A DNA stretch of 64,000 nucleotides, taken from the NCBI GenBank assembly GCA_027405735.1, contig JAPEHQ010000020.1, positions 930,001 through 994,000 on the forward strand, in the 5' to 3' direction. Origin of the DNA: Mucor racemosus. Lineage: Eukaryota; Mucoromycota; Mucoromycetes; Mucorales; Mucoraceae. How positions within the stretch are numbered: the first letter of the stretch is position 1; the number at the start of each line of letters is the position of its first letter. Below, in pieces: positions 21,372-33,601 of the stretch. The notes below the pieces were generated by a model, which was not told the DNA's origin, made no database searches, and saw nothing but the letters and a program-made list of their open reading frames with translations. The position numbers and the translations under genes were made by a program.

Positions 21372-22465
21372 ATCATGATTGTATATTATAATAAAAGATG
21401 CTTTTTTAACATGTTAATGAAGAATAAGTAGTGAGAAAGTTTGGAAATGTTATTGTTTCTCATCATGATTTGTAGATTTAAATGAAAGGAATATATGTGG
21501 TAGATTTTATGAATTGATTTTAGGATTTATACACATCTTGTCTATCATAACATGTAACAAATGTACGTTTGGATACAATATCTTTAGGCTGTGTACCTTG
21601 ATACAATCGGAACACTGTCACCATTTTTTGGCAGAGAAACTTGGTTTTAATGAGATCTTTTATATTGTATTTTAGAGCGTGAGGTATTCCTTGGTAGATA
21701 GTAACTATTAAAAAATAGAATTCCAAAGGCAAGATGTTTAAAAAGGTGTTTTATTTTTACAGAAGAATGAAAAATGTTTGCATTGGCCAAAACTAATTCT
21801 TCAAAGTTGATATGTCAAGCTACAAGTGGATTTAAAACAGCATGATATTATTGTTGCACAACTCATGTTAAGTTCCTTAAGACTTATGTTATGCAAATGG
21901 ACACAATTCACAATTATGAATCCTATACCATTAACAGAACCCAAATATTTAATAGATACATATAAATTGAGCATAATGGAAATTAGTAATTCATGAGATG
22001 TAGTGTGGTCAATTCAAATCTTGGCTGCTAATTTTGGAGTTGCCCTGCAAGTTCAATATATTTTCCTCATTTATCAAATCAAAATGTAAAGGCACAGTTC
22101 CTGGATTATAATTCTATATATTAGTTGGCTTCAATTCTGTTATAATTTTCGCAATTTCTTGAAGTAATCATAAACACTCTTTCTTTCATTTCTATATAAC
22201 ATTTTCTTCAAATGAAGTACCGTAACAAGCTTTGTTTTCATGGGGGCTTTGTATATAGCGTCGCTTTTACAAATAGATTATGTCTCAGTAATGATAAGTA
22301 GCAGCTTCATCAATGAGGTTGTAGCTTGATTGTTTCATATTTAACACAAGATAGGCAATGTCTAAATCTAGCTTTGGTGTACGTCATTGATAATCTATAT
22401 TTCAAGTTTTAAGAGCGTGTGCTCTGTAAACAAGGCGATATATAACTCATACTTTTCCTCTTCAA
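21372..22465. other. Intergenic between WW and F-box genes
   Basis: About 1.1 kb of AT-rich sequence. A 70-codon minus-strand frame (21520-21732) has no ATG start or recognisable domain. A TATATAA at 22439-22445 lies only 21 bp before the F-box start codon, so it would place transcription start at or past the ATG; its role is doubtful. Confidence 0.4.
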
Positions 22466-23506
22466 ATGATTAAAGCAACTTTGTTACCCGAGGAGCTCTT
22501 TAGCAAAATATTTAATCATATTGACTCCGTTGAGCAATTGGCACAATGCCGAATTACCTGCACTAAGTGGAATCGTCCTGCAGAAACAATCATGTTTAGC
22601 AAAACAATCTTATTCAAATCTCAAGTTCAAGTATTAATGTTATTTAGTCATTTATTTAAAGATACATCCAAAGGAAAATTGATAAAGCGTATTCACTTTG
22701 ACCCTGAGTTTGACACTTTTTGGTTGTTGAAAGCTATGTTCGACACAGTTCCTATGCCGAATTTAGAGTATCTAACTGGATCTATGATGAAAGAAGATTT
22801 CTTTACAACACTACTTGGTACCGCGACTGAATCAACGACCACATTCAATCAATTAAAAATGATACCTGATCCAACAGTAGTGACTCAAACGTATTGCAAT
22901 GCATTATTTATGTTCAAGGATACTTTATCCACTGTTACCCTTAGGCACACCCATTATTTTACGCATGAAATCATTTCAATTTTTGCCAATAGACTTGATA
23001 AATTCAAGAATTTGACCAAATTTCGTGTATATGGCGGATTTCGTCAGCTATCGCATCTTGATTTACTCTTGAAACGCTGCGATCATTTGAAGCAATTGTC
23101 CCTTGGTGTTTGGGTGGAAAACCAAGCTATAGCAGAAACAAATCTCAGAAGTTGGATGTCAACCAATGTAATGAAATCAAATAGTCTTCAAGGACTCAAA
23201 ATTTATTACGAATGCCAATGTGATTTCATCGAATATCTCACTTACAAGTACCCAAATTTGAATGATGTTAATATCAGTTTGACCAGCTATAGGCGTATGA
23301 ATGTCAACGATATTACTGATTTTGGGCGCATAATGGATCGTATAATGAATTCGATCAAGAAAATACCATCAAAAAATTTACGCATTAGGATACCGCACAA
23401 TTCTAATTTCCTGGGTATTATTGATTACTTCAGGGTGCATGACTGCAAGATTAATATTGTTCCTGATAGTTATGAAGAATTCTATTTCACAATCGAAGGG
23501 ATCTAG
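22466..23506 (+). CDS. F-box protein with degenerate leucine-rich repeats
   Basis: 346 aa, single exon. The N-terminal 45 residues are an F-box (LLPEELFSKIFNHIDSVEQL, then CRITCTKWN), the part that binds Skp1 in SCF ubiquitin ligases. The rest shows irregular leucine-rich repeats (LTKFRVYGGFRQLSHLDLLL, then LKQLSLGVW and LQGLKIYYE), the likely substrate-binding region. Such F-box/LRR genes are expanded in early-diverging fungi; the target is unknown. It is the last gene before repeat block B and appears intact. Confidence 0.85.
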   Translation: MIKATLLPEELFSKIFNHIDSVEQLAQCRITCTKWNRPAETIMFSKTILFKSQVQVLMLFSHLFKDTSKGKLIKRIHFDPEFDTFWLLKAMFDTVPMPNLEYLTGSMMKEDFFTTLLGTATESTTTFNQLKMIPDPTVVTQTYCNALFMFKDTLSTVTLRHTHYFTHEIISIFANRLDKFKNLTKFRVYGGFRQLSHLDLLLKRCDHLKQLSLGVWVENQAIAETNLRSWMSTNVMKSNSLQGLKIYYECQCDFIEYLTYKYPNLNDVNISLTSYRRMNVNDITDFGRIMDRIMNSIKKIPSKNLRIRIPHNSNFLGIIDYFRVHDCKINIVPDSYEEFYFTIEGI

Positions 23507-23925
23507 TGAAAAGAATTGCAGCCTCAATCTATATTATTTTCGTTTTGAATGATGTTCGTATATGTTATAATCAATCGTGTTATTCTAATAGCAAAATCAA
23601 TCAATCTCGTACTACATGGTTGATTCTTTTTCTATTATTTTAAAATTCGTATATATTATATGTATAACACACAATAAAATGATGACTCAAATAAATATGA
23701 TATTTACTTGATTTTGTTTATAAACGTTGATCAAAGACAACCAAATAACAAAATCCGGTAAAATGTGGTCTTGAAAATTACGCTGTATATAAAAAGGTAA
23801 AATGTAATTCGAGTCGAATGGTTCCCTTATATTTATATAAGAAACTGTATATCAATGAACCAAGGATAATGATTTGTTAATTGTAGCTCTTGGACATATA
23901 TGTATACATACCTCAGACACTGCTT
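23507..23925. other. Intergenic between the F-box gene and repeat block B
   Basis: About 420 bp of AT-rich single-copy sequence with AATAAA signals (about 23675) suited to the F-box gene 3' end. Nothing else seen. Confidence 0.5.
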
Positions 23926-25805
23926 AGTAGATATGAGCTGGCCACATTTCGCTATCTAATCCTAAATTTATTTTATATCTCATGAAAAATACAAAAACAC
24001 AGAAAATACAATGCTTTTTTCTTAAAAACTGGGTCTCACCTTTCATCCCTGCTCTACTTTTTTTTTCATTAAATGATACCGAAACCAAATATATGCTAAT
24101 GTATCTGAGATAATTTACTTTAATTCAAAAATGAGTATGCGGAAATATCCTATTTTCTTCAGGTGGTATTAATTTTTCAGTGTTAATGTTTCAGATTTTT
24201 ATGCGTATTTCACTGCTAAAAATTAAAAAACTTTGAGGCTTCATATCTCTACAAACAATTAACCTATACCAACAGTTTTTAATAATAAAACTTACTTGTT
24301 TTAAGGTACTCTATAACATATTTCCGTATAAAAAAATTCTGAGCATTTTATTTTTTTCATTTTTTTTGGCATTTGTGTAGTAGATTTCAAAATATTCGTT
24401 AGATTGAGCAGCATTTTTTTTACATTTATGTCACCAATCGTGTGAAGCTCTCTCGGACCCAATTTTGTTTTTTCCAAAATATTGATTTTTCGTAGAGATA
24501 TCATCAAAAATGTGTAAAAAGGAACATCTTTGTTTCTATCTTCAATTTTCCCTTGTATACCCTCGTCCCAAATTCTGAATTTGAAAAAAAAATTAGACAA
24601 AAATCTTGCTTTCTCTATGACAAATGTAGCTAGAAGGCTCAGCAATGGCTCAATCGATATATAATGTTATTGCGCATAAGTTTCATTAATTATATCTAAA
24701 ATATGCATATAAAAAGTGACGTGTATCTTCAAAAAACCTCTAACATTTCAATCGCATTTTACGCAAAATTTAATGTAAAACATTTGTGCAAAGTTTATTT
24801 AGATTAATGCAGAATCCAAAACTGTACAAAGACTATCTAATACTCTAGATCAACTTACTTTGCAGTTCATGAGCCATTAAACAATTTTGTTTTTTGAATC
24901 ATTTTTTGTTCATTTTTTCAAATCAATTTTGGAACCCCGTTATTGTAGGTTTTAAGCTGTGATAAGGACTATTATTTTGATTACCTCTCAGAAAAATCAA
25001 AGTTTTTTGCGGAAGCAAAAAATGTAGAGTAGCTTAAAAGCTGGATCAACCTTGTGAATACAAAAAATTAATACCTAAATTGAGGTACTCAATTTCTAAT
25101 AATCAATTTTAGGTCAGTTGTGGTCGATTTTTGGCCAGTACACTTATATTTTGATATTAATATATCTATTTTTCGAGAGGTATCAATGGTTTATAGAGTG
25201 AAGATACATCTTTTTTGAAGATTTTACGTAATTCAAATTAATATTGGGTGAAAACATTCGAAAACATTTAAAAACCATCTGAAATAACCTACTTTTTACA
25301 ACCGTAAAAAATAGATAATAGAAGCTTTATCTCAGCGAATTTTAATTCTTATAAATTCCAACTTTACATGAGAGTAGCGATATATTTTTTGACATGCTGA
25401 ACTCAACAAAGAACAACGTCTACAGCCTACTGTGTGTCGAGAATGAGAGTTTATGGACAGATACAATCTTATTTATAGAAAGAATAATTAATAAAGACTA
25501 GTAACATTTATCATGGAGAGCGTAGGCTTTATTACTTGAAAACTAATGGCAAAAGAAGGAAACAAAAGCTTTTATTATCTAGGTCTTGGTTTAAAAGATT
25601 GTTTATAAGAATTACATTTCAATATGAGTTAGACATTGCAATTGGCTCCAAAAATGGCTGTTTAGTATCCTCAAAAACCAACAGAAAAAACTATCACCAA
25701 AATGCATCTATACCTTACTGCACACTTTCATTGAAAACAATTTAAAATGAAATCTCTATTAACAATGGTCCAGGTAAACTGTCCACTCTTCATGGTTATT
25801 ATAGG

Positions 25806-26440
25806 TGAAGTGAACTAAGCTAGATTCCCATCATAAAATACCTAAATTAAATGTCATCTCATTGAAAACATGCTATCAAAGATAAAACTATATAGTAAAT
25901 AGACAATTGCATGAAGATAACAAGGGTATATAATACTCAAATAAGAGACGCTAAAATACTAAAGTAATGTTGGATATCCCAAATAAAAAATACAAAAAGT
26001 ATATGCTTATCAAGTAGAACAAGTAAGGGCTGTTCTGAAAGCATGATTAACCAATTATATTTAAAACACCGTTCTTAATCCACCAAATCAATAACCAAAC
26101 AACCCAACATTTATACTAAAAATTAATGGAATCGTTGACAATTGCAATACAATTCCAAGATAGTAAATAATCACCAAATAATATAAATAGAGACGTAGAA
26201 TAATCATTTTATTGTACATTATCCATCACTATGAAGAAAAAATCCCTTAATTCTCTTAATTATGCCACATTAAGGAAAATAAGACAAAATTTAAAAAAAA
26301 TAAGCAGTGAAAATTTTCTTATTTTCCTTAATGTGGCACAATTAAGAGAATTAAGAGATTTTTTGTTCATAGTGCATATTTTAATAAAGAAGGATTTTAA
26401 CAGTACTCTTTATCGCTTTTTACACCCATATTTTACTGCA
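25806..26440 (+). mobile_element. Solo LTR with ATAGG target duplication, itself hit by a MITE
   Basis: Begins TGAAGTGAACT and ends TTTACTGCA, with ATAGG on both sides (25801-25805 and 26441-26445). Block A shows the empty site (CCTAT, 9156-9160 on plus) with a single copy. Without the nested MITE the LTR would be about 484 bp. A related partial copy in reverse lies at 57998-58425. Confidence 0.83.
26227..26374 (+). mobile_element. CACTA-type MITE, copy 2 (148 bp)
   Basis: Same CACTATGAAG...TTCATAGTG ends and the same internal inverted repeat as the copy at 5790-5946, flanked by CAT on both sides (26224-26226, 26375-26377). The related LTR copy at 58060-58080 (reverse) has one CAT at this place and no insertion. 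The two MITEs sit at non-homologous positions, so they are independent insertions. Confidence 0.85.
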
Positions 26441-27648
26441 ATAGGTCTCACTACTACGGCCAAACTATGCTTCCCATAGGCATAACGATTTGCACAGATG
26501 GGCAGAATAAAACCTTTTGTGCATATCAGGCAGCCCAGATGAGCAGGTCAATAAGATCAAGGTTTTTTAGTCAATTTACTGAAGTATATCAATCATAATA
26601 TAATTAATAATAAAGATAATTTGAATGGTTTAGAAACAAATGTGAGTTACTCTGATTCAACAGAATTGGCTTATTATTGACGAGATATATCAATCAATAT
26701 AAAATTTGGGGTTTGAAAGAGGTCTTCCCATGTTCTTTTTTCGGAGACCAAATGGGAACAACAACGACAACAACCTGTTTGGTAACACTAAAAGTATTTA
26801 TGCCTTTGTAAATTCCTGTTTGTAATACACAAAATCTTTTTTCTTCCCTACTCTTTCCTCAGCTCTTTTATTTGCGTTTAAAACTACAACAAAAAGGCTA
26901 ATATTTTTTATATACTGAAATTAAGTAGCAGGTACAAGTACATGTTTTTCCTATTGATTATTTGGAAATGAACTATTAATTGTTAATGTTAGGGTGCGTT
27001 ATAATATTTTGTTCGAACAAAAAAAAGCATCTAATACCTAGTCATTTTGTTCCATTATTATCTACATTATAATCAATATGTTTTTGGTCTAAAATCGACA
27101 TTTACCTACAGAAAATTGGTGATTATAAAAGTATGTATAGTATTGCTTTAATTTGAATGAATGAATGTATAAACCCATGTTGATGATCTATTTAGTTTCT
27201 AAAAAATATTTGTTTCTGTTTAATGGGCAACAAACAAAAGAAGAAAAACTTGATGTTGTCTTGTATACCACTACCAACTATCAAAGGTACACCATAACCA
27301 TAATGATTATTACTTGTTAATTGATTTTACAGATAAATCAATTTTATAGGTCAAAAATAAAGGTGTATTCAGTTCAAAACGTATGAAACAATTCAATTAT
27401 GTTAATTTATTACATGATTTATCACTTTCTTGCTCATTCAATTGCTATATTTGATTTTAATATTTTGTTTATACTGCTACATCGACTCGTTTGTCGATTA
27501 GAGTTAACTCACCATCCTTGATTAGTAGCGTGTCTATAATAACAACCCATTATTAGCTCATGGTATACAAAACTATTAAAAGGGATCATCTTCTAATCTG
27601 AAATTTATCTGATTGAAATACTGATGCTAAACTAGCATCAAATTAGTT

Positions 27649-27876
27649 GTGTTGGCTCGCAATAAAGCGAGGCGTCTTATCAAGTACGATGTTGGGTTCA
27701 ATGTATTTCAGTTATATGGAACAGATAGAGATTTGGTTCATGCAAAGGTTTATGAATGTGTGAGAGAGCACAGATCTATGAACACCAAAAAAATGATCCA
27801 AATTGTGATGTTTCGCCAACCTGTACGAGATTGTTTTGTGGCGATACCTGGTAATGTCTCAAAAAATGTAATTTAG
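27649..27876 (+). pseudogene. Conserved short ORF in repeat block B (unknown)
   Basis: Partner of the ORF at 7805-8032; see there. In B an open frame can be followed a few codons upstream of the annotated start (reading IKLVVLARNKARRL) to a possible splice acceptor AAATTAG at about 27640. No family recognised. Confidence 0.4.
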
Positions 27877-27969
27877 GCATTTAATTGTCAAATGTATCGA
27901 ATCAAGATGAAATTGGTTGATTGATATAACCGATAATAAATGCAACGTCAACATACATTTTTTACAAAA

Positions 27970-28215
27970 AAACCGTCTGTCATATCATACATTTATTAAA
28001 AAATTGCAAAAGCAAGCCCGTAGAGCGATGCCGTAATTGAGAATAGAAAGATTCAACGCATAAGTATCTTATACTATGGTATATCTAAGTTTTAAATAAA
28101 AAGGCGTTTCTTTTTTTTTGACTTTTCTTATACTTAACCACGTACAGTCTGAAAATTCAGAATTTGTAGCGGACATTTTCGGGACTCATTTTATCCTTAC
28201 CATCACTAATGATTT
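27970..28215 (-). repeat. Repeat module R, copy 3
   Basis: Reverse copy of the R module, with the hairpin slightly mutated (CTGAAAATTCAG core kept). It is followed on the right by the conserved 500-bp partner (28215-28740). Confidence 0.78.
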
Positions 28216-28789
28216 TGATCAAAAAATAGAAAAATCAAATTTTGATACCAAAATCAACTTTTAAATATACTACATTGTGAGAGAAAATTGTAGCCATAGA
28301 TAATACACATTTTATAAATGCTTAAAATTAAATGTTAAGTAATGAAATTTTGCACTTTTGTCCCAAAAACGGAATTTTGGTTAAAGAATTTTCATGTAAT
28401 ATTTTGCAATAAAAATGTTTGTTATTTTTGATTGAGCAAATAGAGCGCTAAATTCTGTATATGTGTATATTTTTTGTTTTTATAGTTAGTAGTATAATTA
28501 ACTCTAGATTTGCAAAACCAGAAAAAAAATATAAAAAATGTCAAAATTGATGATCCGGACAAGAATAATTTTTGAAATTAATATTCCGCTTATAGGCCTT
28601 GTAAGTCTTAAAAATAAGAGGTTTTATAATACTTGTGAACTTTTTCAAGAATTTACGATGCTGTACCCACTTGATTCAAGATCATTAATGTAAAACTGGA
28701 TACACGTTAATATTGTGCGGTAGTTTATTTGATGATAATATAGCCTTACTTTATAATTATTGTGTTAGGGGTGATTTACATTGAGTTTT

Positions 28790-29001
28790 AGTCTTACATC
28801 TCCAATATCGTAAACATAAACATGGCCATTATCACTGGAACACGTTGCGGCCTTCTTGGCCTCTTTGTACCAAGCCAATTTATTCAATGCTTTATTACCA
28901 GAACCAACTCAAGTACTTGCAAATGATTTCTCAGTATCTGCATTCAAATTTCATAAATCAAATTGACTGGTTTCATCTACAGTAATATCAAACGTATCAT
29001 T
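28790..29001 (-). pseudogene. Decayed dynein intermediate chain fragment, copy B
   Basis: Same captured WD-repeat fragment as at 6679-6896, on the minus strand. The GHVYVYD-like and NLNA(D)TEK-like strands are still readable, but substitutions and stops interrupt the frame. Confidence 0.55.
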
Positions 29002-29306
29002 AGCCCACCTTATAATAAATGTCAATCTAAAATCAGAAACATCCCATTATCATTGTTATAAGCTATAAAAAGCTTGATTTTTATTAATACAGCAATGAAA
29101 TAAAAAACAAGTTGATACTAATAGCATATGGTGAGTATTCAACATCTAAGTAATAAGTTTGATGAAGTATGCTTTTAAACCCTTTTAAAAATTTTGAGGC
29201 AAACACAACATCTTGATCTTGTAATTTCTACCCATCAAAATGTTGCGATTTCCACCACTACACAATGAATGCACTTTTTATCGATCTTAGCCTCTATGTA
29301 CACACT

Positions 29307-29640
29307 ACGGCCAACCTGTGCTGCACAAGAGGATTTCGTTGTGCCCAGGTGGGCTGCACACTATAGCCTGAGCTGTTGTTGTGCCCGCTTAATATGGTTA
29401 AAAAGATAACAATGTGCACATAGGCGCAAGAAAAGAAACTTCACACGAGCACAACGCTAAGCCTTCTGTTGTGCAGAACTATAGATTCTGTCTTTTTTGT
29501 GCATAACGTTAATCCCATATCCCATGTGTGCATAATAATAAAATTTGACCACCATGAGCATAATGAGCTGATCGTATGGGCATAAATTGGTTTGTATATG
29601 AGCATTGTGCCGTTCTGGAATGGGTTTTTAAATTAAATTT
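29307..29640 (-). repeat. GCACAA/GCATAA-word-rich module, copy B
   Basis: Reverse copy of 6050-6362, starting at the CACTACGGCC boundary word and dense in TTGTGC/GCACAA words. Confidence 0.65.
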
Positions 29641-30534
29641 GTTTTTATTAATATAGATTATAGTTTATAGACAGTACAATTTAATATGTTGTTGTTGTAG
29701 AGCAATACATGCAACAGCCAATATATTTACGATTACTGTTGTATCATCATTTGTAAAAATGTTTATAGGTATAATGTTTACAGCAACAATGGTTTTTGCT
29801 CGAGCATAAACTTAGATATCACTTACTGCTTAAATTTATATGTAAGCCAAATATAACATTATAGATGTTACTTTAGCACACATAGAATTTAAACAAATTA
29901 ACCATTTTTAAGTTTATCATTTTAGTTTACGATTGTCAGCTGTAAAAAGATTTGTTTTCAAGTATAGCTACGGCGATCAAAACTATGGTTATTATAAAAG
30001 ATATTAGATTATTCTTTTTTTTTTCTGTATCATTTGAAATTTTACCACTTTTCTGGGTTTGTAGCCAGTTCTAGCTTTTTATTGAGTATATATAAATATC
30101 ATTGCCTTTGATTTGGTCTGGTTATCAAGAATCACGTCCAACAATACAGAAGTAAATAATGATATTTAATCTTAGAATGTGACTAAATAAAAATATCAGT
30201 CTTTAATATAGACTGCTACTTATATTAAAAACATTAGTCTCTTATGTTAACATGCGCATTCAGATAAAAGAAAAGAATACCAGTTTGATAGTCTGATATG
30301 CCTTATCAAACGGTGAATATATCCTTGAAATATGAAAACAAAAAGAGAGAAAACAACACACGTATAAAAGGATTTTCAAGGCTTTACATTATTTAGTGCA
30401 ATTAAAACCCTTCTAAATTGCACATTTCGGCCAATGTAAAAGCAACATTACAGCGCATAAACCATAAACTAATGAACAAAATAGGCAATATATCTTATCA
30501 TAGAAACATACATTTTTCTACCAGTAAAACCGTC

Positions 30535-30780
30535 TTTCATATCATACATTCATTAAAAATTTTTAAAAACGAGCCCGTAGAGCGACGCCGTAATTGAACA
30601 TAGCAAGATTGAACGGCTACGTCTCTTATACTATGGTATATCTAAGTTTTAAATAAGAAAGCGTTTCTTTTTTTTAACTTTTCTTATATTTAACCATGTA
30701 CAGTCTGAAAATTCAGACTTTGTAGCGGACATTTTCGGGACTCATTTTACCCTTACCAACACTCATAATTTTGATAAAAA
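30535..30780 (-). repeat. Repeat module R, copy 4, with partner to 31250
   Basis: Reverse copy with an intact AGTCTGAA/TTCAGACT hairpin. Its 500-bp partner continues to about 31250, where homology with the other copies ends; this marks the right border of block B. Confidence 0.78.
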
Positions 30781-31260
30781 AACAGAAAAATCAAATTTTG
30801 ATACCAAAATCAACGTTTAAATATACTACATTGTGAGAGAAAATTGTAGCCATAGATAATACACATTTTATAAATGCTTAATATTAAATGTTAAGTAATG
30901 GAACTTTGCACTTTTGTCCCAAAAACGGAATTTTGATTAAAGGATTTTCATGTAATATTTTGCAATAAAAATGTTTGTTATTTTTGATTGAGCAAATAAA
31001 GCGCTAAATTCTGCATATATGTATGTTTTTTGTTTTTATAATTGGTAGTATAATTAACTCTAGATTTGCAAAATCAGAAAAAAAAATTAAAAAATGTCAA
31101 AATTGATGATCTGGACAAGAATAATTTTTGAAATTAATATTCCGCTTATAAGCCTTGTAAGTCTTAAAAATAAGAGATTTTATGATACTTGAGAACTTTT
31201 TCAAGAATTTACGGTGTTGTACCCTCTTGTTTCAAGCTTATTACGGTAAATCATTATACA

Positions 31261-31626
31261 TGTACTTTGTTAAAATAATTGTTTCTTGTAAAATTGAAAT
31301 GCACAGGCAACAACCTTTCCAATCGTGGAGCAGAATTTAACACCAAAGCATTAATGTTTAATGCAATAGGACATATACACATGCTGGATCCTATATTCAA
31401 TCCCAACAAAATCATCAATATCAATGACTCAAATGTACTTCCAACTAAAACATGTTTATGAATTAAAGTGAATTCTTTTATTTATCATGAATACAGTATT
31501 ATGAGGAGTGAACGCTCGAATAAAGCAGAATTTACGTATCATTTAAAAAAGCCAATCATTTCAATAAACCATCAGTGATCTATATTCTTATGTATAATTA
31601 TGCGTTTAATTAAAATGATTTTATTT
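31261..31626. other. Intergenic with a possible orphan 3' exon
   Basis: An open plus-strand frame follows a possible splice acceptor (ATGCACAG at about 31309) and ends in TTA TGA near 31461, reading FNTKALMFNAIGHIHMLDP then a stop after LPTKTCL. It could be the last exon of a gene cut by block B, or chance. Nothing else seen before the Sel1 gene 3' end. Confidence 0.3.
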
Positions 31627-33601
31627 TTATTTTTTAGATTGAGGGCCTGAATCATATTTAGATTTCCAGATCCAGCTATTTCCCATGATACCTTGACCTT
31701 GTTTATCTGCTTTTCGATAATATTTTGCAGCCATAAACAGATCCTTTTTAACACCATGACCATTGTAATAGCAATGGCCGAGATCATTTTGAGCATCGGG
31801 ATCATTCAAGTCCGCAGCGATTTTAAAGTAGTAAACAGCGGTTTCTTTGTTCTTTTTGCACTATTTCAAATAAAAAATGGTGAGAAAGAAATAATACTAT
31901 ACATTTTGGAGATAACATACTCCCCAGCCATGTCTAAATGAAACACCTAGTTCATAAATGGCCATGATAAGCTCTCCTTTGGAGGCAGATGCATTTACAG
32001 CGTTAGAGAACTTGTTGAGATCTTCGACAGCATGCTCAGCTGCTTTTTGGAGGTATTGGAACGCTAGGTGTTCATTTCTCTTACAACCCTATACATAAAG
32101 TTAGTATATAATAGAACCATTTGACAAGGAAAACATATAGGCTTACCCATCCATGGCGAAGTGAAACACCATACAAAAACATGGCAATAGGTAAATCCAA
32201 TATGGAAGCTTGTTTAAACATTTCTGTTGCTTGCTCCAATTTTCCAGCTTCGTGAAATTTGATACCTTGATGAACAAGACGTTCGGCTTCATTCTCTGGT
32301 TGCATTGAAAGCTTTTTACTGGCTTTTTTCAATCCATTATTTGATGTTGGAGAGTTTGGGCCCAATGGAGATGGAAGCATGTTATGTGGTAAAGGTGTAT
32401 TGGGGGATGGAGTACTAGGTGAATAAAATGGAGATAAACCCATAGGAGAATTAGCACTTCTGGAAGAGCCTGGCGTACTAAGACCACCTGGAGTTGATAA
32501 TGTGGTTGGCATTATAGGTGAGTTTTGTTGAATTGAAGATGAGCGAGTGGGAGTAGTAGCCATGAAATGATTGCTGTTTGGTGAAGAAGAAGAACGTACA
32601 GGAGTAGGTGGAATAACAAGAGGAGTAAGAGGAGGTTTAGGTGATCTATTCGAGATTGTTGAGGTACTTGGTTTCATTGTGATGTTGTTATTAACATTTT
32701 GAAAGTTGTTGGTATTGTTGTTGTTGTTGTTGTTGTTGACCTTTTTATTGTGTGGTACGGGCTGTAAGCTAAAATTGGCATTTTGTTCATATACAGCCAC
32801 TGAAGGCTGAGGCACATTAACATATGCATGCTGAACTTGTATAGGCGAGGATGAATCTACTACATGCTGTACATTTGATTTAACAGATTTTGGTTGACTA
32901 ATAACAGTTTGGATCTCTGGATCTTGATGATTTAAGGGTTTTTTTTTATGAAAATAATTCATTTGAGTGTCATTAATAGTAACAGGAGGAGCAGGAAGAG
33001 GAAGAGGAATGTTGTGTACATAATAATCTTCAATTGCGGGATCAATAACAAATGTTGACATATTGGGTTCTATGTAAGTTTCTCGTGCAGAATATCCATG
33101 ATGACCAGTTGGATCAATTAAAGATTCACGGTCATAATAGGATTGTTTTTGATATTGTTGTTGCTGTTGCTGTTGTTGTTGTTGTTGTAGTAGTAGTTGC
33201 GGTTGATTTTGCTGTAAAGATGATGTTCTTGCAGGCTAAAAAAAAATCAATATTTAAGCATGTATTTTGTATTAATCTAAACGAAAAATAAAAAACTCAC
33301 CTGTCTCCAGTAATCGTTATTATTTGTCTACATGTAATAAGTAAATTATATTTATATTGATTGGTACGACTTGAAATATGTATTTTATTCATTTCTTACA
33401 TGATAGTCGTTAGTTTTAGTCGAAGAAGAAGGTACAGGCACTATTCTTTTAAGTTGGTTTTATATAAATATTGGATGTTTTATAGATGCCATTTTATAAT
33501 ATTTTGTACCTCGAGTTTGGCGTTATATATTGAAAAGAATAGTTACTTTCATCATAATGCTGCTCTGATGTATGATAATTGCTACTATTATTATTAAACA
33601 T
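31627..33601 (-). CDS. Sel1-repeat protein with long disordered N-terminus (possibly Nif1/Dsf2-like)
   Basis: Exons (minus) 33601-33510, 33445-33400, 33327-33301, 33235-32147, 32088-31921 and 31860-31627 join in frame to 551 aa. The first 370 residues are Gln/Asn/Ser/Pro-rich with poly-Gln (11) and poly-Asn runs. The C-terminus holds three to four Sel1/TPR-like repeats (HQGIKFHEAGKLEQATEMF, then AMFLYGVSLRHGW, ELGVSFRHGWG, DLGHCYYNGHGVKKDL). Introns fall at the RHGW|G junctions of two repeats. The end, GNSWIWKSKYD, is a signature I associate with fungal cell-cycle Sel1 proteins of the Nif1/Dsf2 type; that identity is tentative. The start is in an A-rich/pyrimidine-rich promoter. The 27-nt third exon rests on splice signals and frame only. 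Confidence 0.8.

Larger units (their letters stand above)
23926..31260 (-). repeat. Repeat block B (inverted partner of block A)
   Basis: Matches block A in reverse over nearly its full length (pairs listed under block A). Its right end runs further than A: after the second R module (30535-30780) it continues through the conserved 500-bp partner to about 31260, where A is cut by the LINE. Within B, 27950-28690 and 30508-31250 are direct repeats of about 740 bp, 2.56 kb apart. Unique to B are a solo LTR (25806-26440) with a CACTA MITE inside it and about 83 bp at 26795-26877. Confidence 0.85.
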
